This document shows, in pieces, positions 33,914-42,092 of a stretch of 64,000 bases of DNA. The notes beneath the pieces are model-generated. The model made no database searches. It was not told the DNA's origin and saw only the letters and a program-made list of their open reading frames with translations. Both the position numbers and the translations under genes were made by a program. Position 1 is the first letter of the stretch; each line of letters opens with the position of its first letter. The DNA comes from an archaeon (GTDB lineage Archaea > Thermoproteota > Nitrososphaeria > Nitrososphaerales > Gagatemarchaeaceae), in the NCBI GenBank assembly GCA_021786575.1, contig JAJYMY010000002.1:62001-126000 (forward strand). The letters are read 5' to 3'.

Positions 33914-34309
33914 TTACTTCAGCGGCACGTAGAGGCTCGAGCGGCTGGCGCCGATGCCTGGCGTGCCGTGGACGACCTTCTTGTTCGTGACCACGTATTC
34001 ACCCAGGTACCTTCCAATCATCTCCGGCCTGACTTCGAGGGGGACAAACTCCCTCCCGTTGTGGACTGCTATGGTGAGCCCGACCATGGTAGGGAGGACA
34101 ATCATGTCCCTTGCATGGGTCTTGATTTGACTCTGGAGCTTCCCTTCCTTAAGGGCCCTGGCGTCTTCGAGGAGCTTCCGCTTGTCTTCGGACACCCCGC
34201 GGTTTAGGGAACGCCTAGCCCTTGACGGGAGGAGTTCGAGAAGCGCCTCGGTCGACATCAAGTTGAGTTCATCCATCGTCTTCCCTCTGTACCTGAACTC
34301 TTTTGGCAT
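33914..34309 (-). CDS. rps19: 30S ribosomal protein uS19
   Basis: 131 residues. The family signature [20 protein letters not shown] is visible at the C-terminus (SRSS near 122), and [17 protein letters not shown] in the body. It sits in the small-subunit head next to uS13. It immediately follows L2 (adjacent, no gap) in the conserved order L3-L4-L23-L2-S19. Downstream members of the usual operon (L22, S3) are absent here, so the cluster is broken after S19. Confidence 0.96.
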   Translation of the reverse strand: MPKEFRYRGKTMDELNLMSTEALLELLPSRARRSLNRGVSEDKRKLLEDARALKEGKLQSQIKTHARDMIVLPTMVGLTIAVHNGREFVPLEVRPEMIGRYLGEYVVTNKKVVHGTPGIGASRSSLYVPLK

Positions 34310-35050
34310 CTACTTTGAGACCTCGGCGCTGGCCCTGGCCAATCTCTTCCGTCCTGTCTTTCTAGGCGCTATTAATCCTACCTTTCTCCCAGGGGGAGCG
34401 TTCCTGGATGTGCTGGTCGACTTGCCCGGATGCTGGTGCCTTCCGCCCCCGAACGGGTGGTAGACCACTGCCATCGCAATCCCTCTCATGCGCGGGTAGA
34501 CCCGTCCCGAAGCCCTCATGGCGTGGTGTCTCGCCCCGGCTGTCAGAAATGGTTTCTCCCTTCTTCCACCCCCGGCCACCTCGCCGACTGTCGCCCTGCA
34601 GGTATCGCTAACAAGGATGTTCTTCCCGGACGGCAGCTTGATGATGGCCCTTCCATTCGCCTTAGAGAAGAGGACTGCGGACGTCCCAGACGCCCTGACC
34701 AACCTTCCCCCGTCTCCCGGCCTGATCTCGACGTTGCACACGCGGGTTCCTTCAGGAATCTTGGAAAGTGGCATAATGTTCCCTCCGTTGACCTGTGAGG
34801 ATGGTCCCACCGACACCTGCTGCCCGACTGACATTCCTGCGACCGCTGGGACGTAGGTGTACCTGTCTTTATCGAGCTTAAGCTGAGCCAAGGGGGCGCT
34901 TCTCCCTCGCTCGTCCAGAATCGCCGTCACCGTCGCCTGTTCATTGAACCCTCGTTTCGGATACCTGACTGGTGCTATTTTCCCTCTGACGGGCGCCCTG
35001 AACTGTATCCCTGCCTTACCGCGCCTCCGCTGAAGTATCCTCTTGCCCAT
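34310..35050 (-). CDS. rpl2: 50S ribosomal protein uL2
   Basis: 246 residues. The GRVYPRMRGIAMAVVYHPFG segment includes the conserved region near the peptidyl-transferase centre, and HQHPGK follows. Archaeal length and N-terminus (LQRRRGKAGIQFRAP). 3 bp after L23. Confidence 0.97.
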   Translation of the reverse strand: MGKRILQRRRGKAGIQFRAPVRGKIAPVRYPKRGFNEQATVTAILDERGRSAPLAQLKLDKDRYTYVPAVAGMSVGQQVSVGPSSQVNGGNIMPLSKIPEGTRVCNVEIRPGDGGRLVRASGTSAVLFSKANGRAIIKLPSGKNILVSDTCRATVGEVAGGGRREKPFLTAGARHHAMRASGRVYPRMRGIAMAVVYHPFGGGRHQHPGKSTSTSRNAPPGRKVGLIAPRKTGRKRLARASAEVSK

Positions 35051-35053
35051 CTG

Positions 35054-35320
35054 CTACACCAGCCCCATCTTGGTGGCGAGTTCAGCCGCTTTCCCCGCTT
35101 CGACCAGCCTGACGAACGCCTTCTTCCCTCTGGACGTCCTTGAGGTGTTCACTGCGTCTACTTCGACCTCGTAGAGTGCCTGAACGGCATTGGCTATCTG
35201 TGTCTTAGTCACCCTGTCGTCGACCACGAAGCAGAGTTTGTTTTCGCGCTCTATCTGGTCAAAAGTCCGTTCTGTCACGTAGGGCCTCTTCAAAATCTTC
35301 TGCGCGTCCTCGAGCCTCAC
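35054..35320 (-). CDS. rpl23: 50S ribosomal protein uL23
   Basis: 88 residues, short archaeal form. LKRPYVTERTF and the FVVDDRVTKTQIANAVQALY helix are family features. It lies at the tunnel exit, where SRP and translocon dock. GTG start, overlapping the L4 stop by 4 bp. Confidence 0.95.
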   Translation of the reverse strand: MRLEDAQKILKRPYVTERTFDQIERENKLCFVVDDRVTKTQIANAVQALYEVEVDAVNTSRTSRGKKAFVRLVEAGKAAELATKMGLV

Positions 35321-36111
35321 GCAGCCACCCCCTTCGCCTTCGAACCCAGCGCACCGAGAGCCGATTCAGTCCAGATTGTGAGCCTTCCGGGGACTCCTCC
35401 AGGGGCCAGGTCTAACACGCTCAGATTCTCGACCCTGGCGACCCAAACTCCGGGTATCCCATCGGCGGCCTTCCCGACTCCCCGGTCATTGGTCACCACA
35501 ATCAGTGGTCCCACACCGGTCCTGTACGCCCTCCCTCTGAGTCGGCGCTTCCCCGAATTGCGCTTGATGTGGGCGTCGACCCTCCGGAGCTCATCCTTCA
35601 GGTCGACCTTCTCAAGGAAGGAAACGAGCTCTCCAGTTTTCTCCATGGTCTCGATGTCGTCTGCCACCACCATGGGGAGGGAAATCTTCGTGACCCTATG
35701 CCCTCTCGCCTTGACCGCATCGGCATTGGCGGTAAACGCGATTGCCGAGTTGGTGGCGAGCCTCCTCTCCTTCTTGTTCACGCCTAGGTGGATGACCTTC
35801 TCGGACCTCGGCGGGTGAGCAAGTCTCCCTTTCACTACGCTTGCCACCCCGGCCGCGAGCCCACTCCTTGAGTATCTCTCCCCCTTCACCCTGGGGATTC
35901 TAGACTGCCCAGTGCCCGTGGGCGGGCTGTGGGTCTCCGCAGTCGTCCTCTCACCGGCCATCGGATCCCTCCCCTTTGGCTGAAGGTGATGAGACCCTAC
36001 GAGCCAGAACATACGCTTCACCAGGTCTGGTCTGAGTTGCGTGGAGAACACCTCGGGGACCTCAACCTCGCCCGAAGGCTTCCCGTTCATATCGAGGACT
36101 TCTGCCTTCAT
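35317..36111 (-). CDS. rpl4: 50S ribosomal protein uL4
   Basis: 264 residues, archaeal/eukaryotic L4 type. A long basic loop (about 50-95) reaches into the exit tunnel (GQSRIPRVKGERYSRSG). RLATNSAIAFTA and the VVTNDRGVGKAADGIPGV segment are conserved. Overlaps L3 and L23 by 4 bp each, so tightly coupled. Confidence 0.96.
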   Translation of the reverse strand: MKAEVLDMNGKPSGEVEVPEVFSTQLRPDLVKRMFWLVGSHHLQPKGRDPMAGERTTAETHSPPTGTGQSRIPRVKGERYSRSGLAAGVASVVKGRLAHPPRSEKVIHLGVNKKERRLATNSAIAFTANADAVKARGHRVTKISLPMVVADDIETMEKTGELVSFLEKVDLKDELRRVDAHIKRNSGKRRLRGRAYRTGVGPLIVVTNDRGVGKAADGIPGVWVARVENLSVLDLAPGGVPGRLTIWTESALGALGSKAKGVAA

Positions 36112-37061
36112 CTATTCCTCGCCATCGTGCTCACTTCGATCACTTGGGGCGGGTTCTGGCTCTTCGATTGCCCTCTCGCCCTCATCCTGACCATGACGAA
36201 CCTGCTCGCGGGTCCAGGGACTGAGCCTCTAACCACAGCATATTCCCCGACCACGTTGCCGAAGTGCCCGAAGCCGCCGCTGGGCGTCACCTGGTTCGCC
36301 GAAGCGTTCCCGACCAACAGAATCCTCTTCCCGGTTTCAGTCCTCTGGTGGAAGCCCATCTGCCCTGCTCTGGCTATCGTGTACATCACGGCCGCCGGAT
36401 GCCAGGGGCCAATCACTCCCACCGCCCTAACGCTCTTCCTGGATTTGTGCTGCTTTCTCTTGACCCCAAACCTCGTGATGGGACCCTCGTAACCCTTGCC
36501 CTTTGTGATGCCGAGGACGTCCACATACATCCCGGCCTTGAACGTGTCAGTGAACTTCACCTTCTTGCCAATCAGGCCAAGGACATATTCCGCTTGTCCC
36601 TTGAGGTCCCCTCCGGACACGCCTACCTCCATGACAATCGGTTTCTTTTGTGACAGCCCGACGTCGCGGGGGATGGATGATATCAACGCCGCCACTCTGC
36701 TCGCTCTGTCGATGGGCAGCTTGTCGACCGTAGTCTGGTTTGTTTGTTTGGTGTCAGCTATGGCCATGTCTTGGCCGTTCTCATGCCTGTATAGCCTCAG
36801 CCCCACAACCTGGGAGTCTGGGAGCGCTAGGACGCTGGAGAGGTTGAACAGTGGCTTCCCGAAGTTGGGGGTCTTCGCCCTGTCGTCCACTGTAATGACA
36901 TGGGCTGTGCCTGCTTTGTAACCAGGAAATCCCAGAAGCGTTGGCTTGTCGGATTCTACCTTGGGCCAAGTCCTGACCCTAGGCACGAAACTCTTGGCGC
37001 GTCCCCTCGGCCTGTATGCGAGACTACCTCTGCGAGGTGCAGAATGCTTCCTATGGCCCAA
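36108..37061 (-). CDS. rpl3: 50S ribosomal protein uL3
   Basis: 317 residues. The archaeal N-terminus (GHRKHSAPRRGSLAYRPRGR) and the central VDVLGITKGKGYEGPITRFG and HPAAVMYTIARAGQMGFHQR segments are unmistakable. First ribosomal gene of the cluster, 46 bp after the SPOUT gene. Confidence 0.97.
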   Translation of the reverse strand: MGHRKHSAPRRGSLAYRPRGRAKSFVPRVRTWPKVESDKPTLLGFPGYKAGTAHVITVDDRAKTPNFGKPLFNLSSVLALPDSQVVGLRLYRHENGQDMAIADTKQTNQTTVDKLPIDRASRVAALISSIPRDVGLSQKKPIVMEVGVSGGDLKGQAEYVLGLIGKKVKFTDTFKAGMYVDVLGITKGKGYEGPITRFGVKRKQHKSRKSVRAVGVIGPWHPAAVMYTIARAGQMGFHQRTETGKRILLVGNASANQVTPSGGFGHFGNVVGEYAVVRGSVPGPASRFVMVRMRARGQSKSQNPPQVIEVSTMARNR

Positions 37062-37107
37062 CTCACGCTAAACCTTCCTTTTCAAGGGCCCGTTTTACGG
37101 TTCGCAC

Positions 37108-37932
37108 TTAAGCTTTCCCGACTGAGGCGACCCCCACAAGCGCCAAGCCAGCGAAGATCGCCTCCTCAGTCCTCACCGTCTCAACGTGCTGCTCCGGAAA
37201 GAGGTTCACTGAGAAGTCTACCTCATCCACCAGCTTTTGCCCGAATATCTGGTAGAGCCCTCTCGATGGGGAACCGAAGATCAGCTTTACCCCCGTCGCC
37301 CTCTTTATGGCCCCCGCAAGGGATTCGACGACGCTTCCTAGGGGTTGACCGAGGCGCGACGTCGCGATTTTGATCTCGAACCTTTTGTCATCCAACACCC
37401 CGGCACAAGCCTTCTCTTCTACGTTGTACCCCCAGTACTCTCCAGCCTCCTCCCTAGTCGCCAATGCCGCGGCAAGGGGCCTGACTGTGACTATCTTCGC
37501 TGTGACACGTTTCCCTGCGGAGACCTTCTCGGCTAGCCTCGCGTTGACATCAAGTCCGATGTCGATTGTCCCGTCGTCGTTGGCGACACCTTCCCTTATG
37601 TCTCCCACGCCCACTCGGTCAAGACTGACCTTCGCCTTATGGGATGGAATCCTGAGAGGCGGGAGGATGCCCGCATATTTCAGCGACTCGTCTAGAGGAT
37701 AGAGCCTTCGCCTCAAGTACTGAGGCGTCTCGAGGTATTCAAGCACCCTTCGGACCAGCGGTCCCTCTCCTCTCCCTCTGTCGTCTCGAAACACTTCGAT
37801 GATGTCGACGCCGTATATCGCGCAGGCTCTTGCAATGGTTCCCAACTTCGCCGTCTTCTCTCTCGGCGACTCCTTCTCCTCCATGATTGTGTCCGGGATC
37901 GAAATGGCCAGCTTCTTGCCTAGGAAGGCCAT
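37108..37932 (-). CDS. SPOUT-class RNA methyltransferase (COG2106)
   Basis: 274 residues. The C-terminal trefoil-knot segment is seen as LFPEQHVETVRTEEAIFAGL, with IFGSPSRGLYQI earlier in the knot. An OB-like insertion (about 85-165) is typical of this archaeal/eukaryotic family (human C9orf114/SPOUT1 relatives). These proteins methylate RNA using SAM; the base is unassigned. The gene regularly precedes L3 in archaea, as here, suggesting a link to ribosome assembly. Confidence 0.87.
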   Translation of the reverse strand: MAFLGKKLAISIPDTIMEEKESPREKTAKLGTIARACAIYGVDIIEVFRDDRGRGEGPLVRRVLEYLETPQYLRRRLYPLDESLKYAGILPPLRIPSHKAKVSLDRVGVGDIREGVANDDGTIDIGLDVNARLAEKVSAGKRVTAKIVTVRPLAAALATREEAGEYWGYNVEEKACAGVLDDKRFEIKIATSRLGQPLGSVVESLAGAIKRATGVKLIFGSPSRGLYQIFGQKLVDEVDFSVNLFPEQHVETVRTEEAIFAGLALVGVASVGKA

Positions 37933-38021
37933 GCGTCTTTGGTTGCTGCGCCCGATAATTCAGTCTTCCGCGAACGCCTCCATGCAAAGCAGATGAACCG
38001 AGGCGCCGAGGGGCAGGACTC

Positions 38022-39326
38022 ATGGCGGCGGAATCAAGACCAGGGAAGGACAGATGGCTATACAGCACCTTCCCGGTCTCCGTGGCCACCGGCCCGCTGG
38101 GGACCATGGTGCTCCTCTATCTGATATCACAGAACGGGCAGGCGTTGGGGACCATCTATGGTGGCTTGGCTTCGGCCGTCTACAACGGCATCAGCATCCC
38201 AGCGGCTCTGTTCTGGGGGGTCACCATTGACAGGTTACACAAGCGGAAGGCATTGATCGCATTGAGCTATGCCTTGACGGCCGCGGCGCTCGCCTCTTTC
38301 TTCTTCGGTGACTCGGCGGCCGGGACGATCGTGAGATACGGGGTAATCTCTTTCGTCTCCTTCGCGTCGGCGACCCCTCTGAACCTCCTGATTATGGAGA
38401 CGGAGCAGAAGAGCAGGTGGGCAGACGCCTTCGCGAAGCTCTCGATGGTCTCGAGCGTCGGGAATGTCGTCGGTTTAGTCGTAAGCACCCTGTGGACCGA
38501 CATATTGCCCAGACAGCTCGTGTTCCTATTCGTCCCAATGGGCGCCCTGTCCTTGACTTCTTCGGTGATGGCTCTCCTGATGATCAAGGAGCCGGCTTTC
38601 GTGCTAGAGCGGGAGACCGTCGCGGCGAGGAGACCCAGCTTCTTCAGCCGACTCTTGGCCAACCCCGTCTTCTTCGTCGTCGTCCCAACACTTTCTGACT
38701 TCAAGCGCGCCTTTCGGGGCTTGCGTTCGACCCTGACAAGGCGCGTCCCTCTGTTCTATATCTCCACCATCCTCTTCTATGCGTCGAGCGGGCTGTTCAA
38801 CACTTCGTTCGTCCCTGCCATGCACCTCTTCTCGCTCCCGGATCAGGAAGTCTTCGCCGTCATCTTGGTGGGGATGGCAGTCCAGACCATGGCATTCAGA
38901 GTGTCCGGGCGCTATGTGAGGACTCGGAGCCTTGTGACCTCTTCAGTCCAAGGGCTCATCCTCAGAGGATGGATGTACCTGGGGCTAGGCGTGGCTGCGC
39001 TGCTGCTTACTGGTCCGTTGTTTCTGGTACCTGCTCTCGTCCTGTATCCAGTGGCAGGCGGGGTCGCCTTCGCCGTGTATTATACGTCTGCAAACACCAT
39101 GATGTTCACATCTGTGCAAAGCAGGTCCGCCGGTGCTGCGCTGGGGGTGTACTCTGCGGTGGTGGGAATCGCCTCGATGGTCGGGTCGTTCGCTTCCGGG
39201 TTCGTGTCGGTGTATGAAGGGTACTACACTACGTTCATACTTGCTGCCTTGCTGCTCTTCGCAGCTGTAGCCGTCGTGGGGCGCCTCCCCACCCCCTCGA
39301 GCCCAGATGAAAGCGCCCTCCAGTAG
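38022..39326 (+). CDS. Major facilitator superfamily transporter
   Basis: 434 residues, 12 predicted membrane segments in two halves with a basic central loop (about 195-240). The loop after helix 2 is DRLHKRKAL, the MFS motif A position, and YGGLASAVYNG and VGNVVGLVVSTLW fit helices 2 and 5. The substrate is unknown. Divergent from the SPOUT gene with about 90 bp between starts; alone in its unit. Confidence 0.85.
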   Translation: MAAESRPGKDRWLYSTFPVSVATGPLGTMVLLYLISQNGQALGTIYGGLASAVYNGISIPAALFWGVTIDRLHKRKALIALSYALTAAALASFFFGDSAAGTIVRYGVISFVSFASATPLNLLIMETEQKSRWADAFAKLSMVSSVGNVVGLVVSTLWTDILPRQLVFLFVPMGALSLTSSVMALLMIKEPAFVLERETVAARRPSFFSRLLANPVFFVVVPTLSDFKRAFRGLRSTLTRRVPLFYISTILFYASSGLFNTSFVPAMHLFSLPDQEVFAVILVGMAVQTMAFRVSGRYVRTRSLVTSSVQGLILRGWMYLGLGVAALLLTGPLFLVPALVLYPVAGGVAFAVYYTSANTMMFTSVQSRSAGAALGVYSAVVGIASMVGSFASGFVSVYEGYYTTFILAALLLFAAVAVVGRLPTPSSPDESALQ

Positions 39327-39370
39327 TCAACTGTAATGAGTGACCGGTCCCGGCCGGCATAAGCCTTAAA

Positions 39371-39397
39371 TTAGGTATCACCTAACCAAGTTAGGTG
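39371..39397 (+). promoter_or_regulatory. Overlapping double palindrome: operator of the DtxR-like gene
   Basis: Two perfect inverted repeats overlap: TTAGGT (39371-39376) ATC ACCTAA (39380-39385), and CACCTAAC (39379-39386) CAA GTTAGGTG (39390-39397). Their centres are 10 bp apart, one helical turn. The half-site TTAGGT is the known DtxR/IdeR-type half-site. A TATA-like CTTAAAT (39365-39371) is just upstream, so the operator covers the start site. Cooperative binding of two dimers and autoregulation are inferred. Confidence 0.8.
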
Positions 39398-39823
39398 AAG
39401 ACTAAGATGAGCGCCAAGCTCAGCAGGAGAGAGCTGGACTGCGTCGAGGCAGTATGTTCTCTCTCTTCGAACGGCTGGCCTGCAAGGGTGAAGGACGTCG
39501 CAGGAAGGATGAATGTGACTTCGCCGACAGCCGTTCAGTTCTTGGACAAGCTGATCGAGACAGATTTAGTCGCGAAGGGACCAAGCGGGTATAAGCTCAC
39601 GGAGAGGGGTATTGAGTACCTCAATGGGGCGACAAGGGTTCACAGGATCTTTGAGACACTTCTGGTGAGGAACGGCTTCCCCCTGGATGATGCGTGCAAG
39701 GTCTCGTCTTCTCTTACAAGTGCGATAGACGACGCCGCGCTGGAGGCGCTCTGTGCGCACATGAGCCACCCGGACAAATGCCCGCACGGGAGGCCGATTC
39801 CTGGAGGCGCAAAGCATGTTTGA
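39395..39823 (+). CDS. DtxR-family metal-dependent regulator, divergent metal site
   Basis: 142 residues. Winged helix at 10-75 (MNVTSPTAVQFLDKLIETDLV) then a dimerisation helix with RVHRIFETLL and a C-terminal HPDKCPHGRPIP, a segment common in DtxR relatives. The Glu-His pair that follows the DtxR Cys is replaced by Ser-Ser (DDACKVSSSL), so the metal site differs from classic DtxR. GTG at 39395 lies inside the operator; ATG at 39407 is an alternative start. It overlaps the permease gene by 8 bp, so the two are coupled. Confidence 0.85.
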   Translation: MKTKMSAKLSRRELDCVEAVCSLSSNGWPARVKDVAGRMNVTSPTAVQFLDKLIETDLVAKGPSGYKLTERGIEYLNGATRVHRIFETLLVRNGFPLDDACKVSSSLTSAIDDAALEALCAHMSHPDKCPHGRPIPGGAKHV

Positions 39824-40727
39824 CTTGAACGCCCTCCTTCATCCCGCGTCCGGTCTCGCCATCCCGGTGGTCCTGGGTATCGCTTTGATCTTGGGGATGC
39901 TCCACGGGCTGACGCCTGACGAGCACACATGGCCGATTACGTTTAGCTACTCCGTGGGGAGCTACAGCACCAGGGGCGGAATGCGGGCGGGGTTCATGTT
40001 CTCAGGCGGGTTCACGGTCCAAAGGACCATCTTGGCGGCCCTCGGCTTCGCCGGTCTCGCCGCGGTCTACGAGACCTACAACTTGGACGGATACGTCTAC
40101 GTTCTGGTAGGCATAGGGATGCTTCTCGCTGGGTATTATCTCCTGAAGGGGACAGACGTGCATGTCCCCTTGGATCGGCTCCTCGGCGGCAAAGAGCACC
40201 ACACGACCAAGGCGGAGAGGGTCCCCATGCACGAATCCGAGGACAGAGCCAAACCCGTGCCGCTGAAGTTGGCCACCGCTCACGGGTTCATCGCCGGTTG
40301 GGGCATAGGCGCCTATGCGAGCATAATCGTGTTCATCCTAGCCCCTCAGATGCCCAACATTTTCTATGCCGCCCTCGTCGGCACTTTCTTCGGGATAGGG
40401 ACAATGTTCATGCAGATAATCATCGGTTCTATCTTCGCCAACATAATGAAGGTCAAGAAGCTCACCATCGAGCAGATAAAGTACGTCGGCAGGTCAGCGG
40501 CCGCCAGGACCCTCTACCTTGGCGGTATCGCGTTCGCAGCTATCGGCGCTCTGATAGTTGCCTTCCCATTCGTCGATACTCTGGGCGTAAGCACTGGGAA
40601 CCCCATCCCCAACCTGTCCTCTGTCGGCGTCTCATCCGTGTTGGTCCTCCTCACGGTGGGGGTAATCGGGTTTGGGAACCTCTATCTTGGGTACAAAGAA
40701 ATCACAAATCCTTCCCGAGCCGTGTAG
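39816..40727 (+). CDS. Membrane permease, probably for a metal ion (NicO/RcnA-like)
   Basis: 303 residues with about seven hydrophobic segments. The first helix is followed by HGLTPDEHTWP, resembling the HxxxxDH motif of nickel/cobalt transporters, and a second His (TAHGFIAGWGIGAY) recurs in the next repeat. A His/Lys-rich cytoplasmic loop (KEHHTTKAERV, about 127-140) could bind metal. It overlaps and follows a DtxR-like regulator, supporting metal transport (inference). Import versus export cannot be decided. Confidence 0.7.
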   Translation: MFDLNALLHPASGLAIPVVLGIALILGMLHGLTPDEHTWPITFSYSVGSYSTRGGMRAGFMFSGGFTVQRTILAALGFAGLAAVYETYNLDGYVYVLVGIGMLLAGYYLLKGTDVHVPLDRLLGGKEHHTTKAERVPMHESEDRAKPVPLKLATAHGFIAGWGIGAYASIIVFILAPQMPNIFYAALVGTFFGIGTMFMQIIIGSIFANIMKVKKLTIEQIKYVGRSAAARTLYLGGIAFAAIGALIVAFPFVDTLGVSTGNPIPNLSSVGVSSVLVLLTVGVIGFGNLYLGYKEITNPSRAV

Positions 40728-40772
40728 ACACAAAGGTGGACCGGGGGGGATTTGGACCCCCGACCTCTCCCA

Positions 40773-40785
40773 GTCTGGACTTCTT
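40773..40785 (-). other. tRNA-Ala intron 2 (canonical 37/38), 13 nt
   Basis: Central helix TTGG (40791-40788) with CCAG (40778-40775), outer helix CCC/GGG of the anticodon stem, bulges CA^A (40787-40785) and AC^T (40774-40772). This is the usual archaeal intron site one base 3' of the anticodon. Confidence 0.85.
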
Positions 40786-40795
40786 TGCCAAGGGA

Positions 40796-40812
40796 CTGGA
40801 CGGAGCGACCCA
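40796..40812 (-). other. tRNA-Ala intron 1 (anticodon stem, 27/28), 17 nt
   Basis: Bulge-helix-bulge: central helix GGAT (40818-40815) with GTCC (40801-40798), inner helix GGG (40811-40809) with TCC (40804-40802), bulges AC^T (40814-40812) and AG^T (40797-40795). Excision completes the stem CTCCC. Confidence 0.82.
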
Positions 40813-40906
40813 GTATCCTACCAGACTAGACGACCGGCCCTCGATTCCGAGCCTGTGAGCACGCCATTAAAAGAGTTGGAGGATCCGCGCGGAAGGGGCG
40901 CTGGAT

Positions 40907-42013
40907 TCAACCACGTAACTCCTTTAAGGTCCGCCCATATGCATACCAGGCCCTCTTGGGGCCCTCTTTCTCGTCTATGAGCCCGAAGTGGTTCTCCTGA
41001 GGGGGGAAGGACGTCCAGGAGGTGTCCAAGTATCGCCAAATGCCGATGCCTATCACCCCGTCCAGCGAGTGAGCTTCCTTCAGCGCCTGGCCTATGTAGT
41101 CGGCCTGCTTCTCCTCGTTGTAGCCGAGTACAGACGGGCCGCTGGGATACCCGGTCTCTGCGATCATCAAAGGCTTCCCTGTGGCGTGGGCGAGGTCACG
41201 CGCCCTCCTCACCGCTGAAGCGTCCACAGGCTCCGACGACTTGTAGTTAGGATAGAAGTCGAGGCCCAAGACGTCACAGAACTTCGTGTACTGGGAGACA
41301 TCGAGCTCCCTCTCGTCGGCCTCGAGGTTCACCATGGTTGACGCCCCCTGGTCCTCCAGGTGCACGGCTTCGTCCAGCGTCCTGAGGAGGGCAGCTCTAA
41401 ATCCGCTCCCTTCCAGCCAAGATGCGCCCGAGCGCCATCCTCCGGCTTCGTGCATTGCCCACCAGTTCGGTTCGTTCTCTATCTGCCAGGTACTTACGTC
41501 CCCCTTGTAGTGTCGCACCAAGAGCCTCGTGTGCACTTGCGCCCTCTTCAGATAGTCGTCGGGCCCTGCGTCAGGGCTCAGCCCCGCGGGGAGCATCCGC
41601 TGATAGCCGCAGGCGAGGACTGGGAGGACGGATATCCCTTGATCCTTCAGCGCCTTCACCATGCCATCCATCGGCCACCTCTCGTACCCCTCGTCCAGCG
41701 CCGTTTCAAGGGCACCAAAGGGGAGAGGGACCGGCTCGAAGTACTTCCAAGGGAACCAGCACCTGACGAAATCAGCCCCGACTGATTTCAGGCTGTCAGC
41801 GAGGGCGAGAGACGCTCTGTCGGCCTCGTCCCGGGGGATGGGCTGGTGGTGCAGCGCTATCGTCGCCTCCTCCACCCTCTCGAACCCCCCTCTTTCCCTC
41901 AGGCTCAGGGAGAGCAGGTGGGGGAATATGATCGACTTCGGTTCTTCAGCCCCAGCGTACCTCCAAGGATCGTCTAAGTTTATCCCAAAGGAGAACCTCC
42001 GTTTTGGGTCCAT
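40907..42013 (-). CDS. Clan GH-A glycoside hydrolase (TIM barrel)
   Basis: 368 residues, no signal peptide, so probably cytosolic. The acid/base Glu is in TWQIENEPNWW (about 176-186) and the nucleophile Glu in LMIAETGYPSG (about 284-294), the paired Glu of clan GH-A after strands 4 and 7. FVRCWFPWKYFEP near residue 81 is a barrel strand-2 segment. The exact family (GH5, GH39, GH42 or GH53-like) and substrate are not clear. Start ATG at 42013. Divergent from the sugar-acid operon, so it may supply glucose or galactose to it. Confidence 0.78.
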   Translation of the reverse strand: MDPKRRFSFGINLDDPWRYAGAEEPKSIIFPHLLSLSLRERGGFERVEEATIALHHQPIPRDEADRASLALADSLKSVGADFVRCWFPWKYFEPVPLPFGALETALDEGYERWPMDGMVKALKDQGISVLPVLACGYQRMLPAGLSPDAGPDDYLKRAQVHTRLLVRHYKGDVSTWQIENEPNWWAMHEAGGWRSGASWLEGSGFRAALLRTLDEAVHLEDQGASTMVNLEADERELDVSQYTKFCDVLGLDFYPNYKSSEPVDASAVRRARDLAHATGKPLMIAETGYPSGPSVLGYNEEKQADYIGQALKEAHSLDGVIGIGIWRYLDTSWTSFPPQENHFGLIDEKEGPKRAWYAYGRTLKELRG

Positions 42014-42092
42014 GGCGACGTCCTCCTGCCACTCAACTTACGGGTTTCCATCTCCGAAAAGCCGTATTACCTATCAGCCACCCAGCATCACC

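Larger units (their letters stand above)
40737..40840 (-). tRNA. tRNA-Ala(GGC) with two introns
   Basis: Read on the minus strand from 40840. Acceptor GGGCCGG pairs with CCGGTCC, giving the G3-U70 pair that identifies tRNA-Ala; discriminator A 40737. D-stem GTCT/GGAT. Spliced anticodon stem CTCCC/GGGAG holds the loop TTGGCAT, anticodon GGC (40789-40787). Variable AGGTC; T-stem GGGGG/CCCCC with loop TCCAAAT, where T55 is C. Two introns total 30 nt, leaving 74 nt. A minus-strand TTTTAAT box at about 40866-40872 is correctly placed. CCA is not encoded. Confidence 0.92.

Noticed and set aside
40737-40840. tRNA-Pro(TGG) reading of the same gene
   Set aside because: It would put a pyrimidine at position 37 and leave the stem unpaired; the G3-U70 pair and CTCCC/GGGAG stem indicate alanine GGC.
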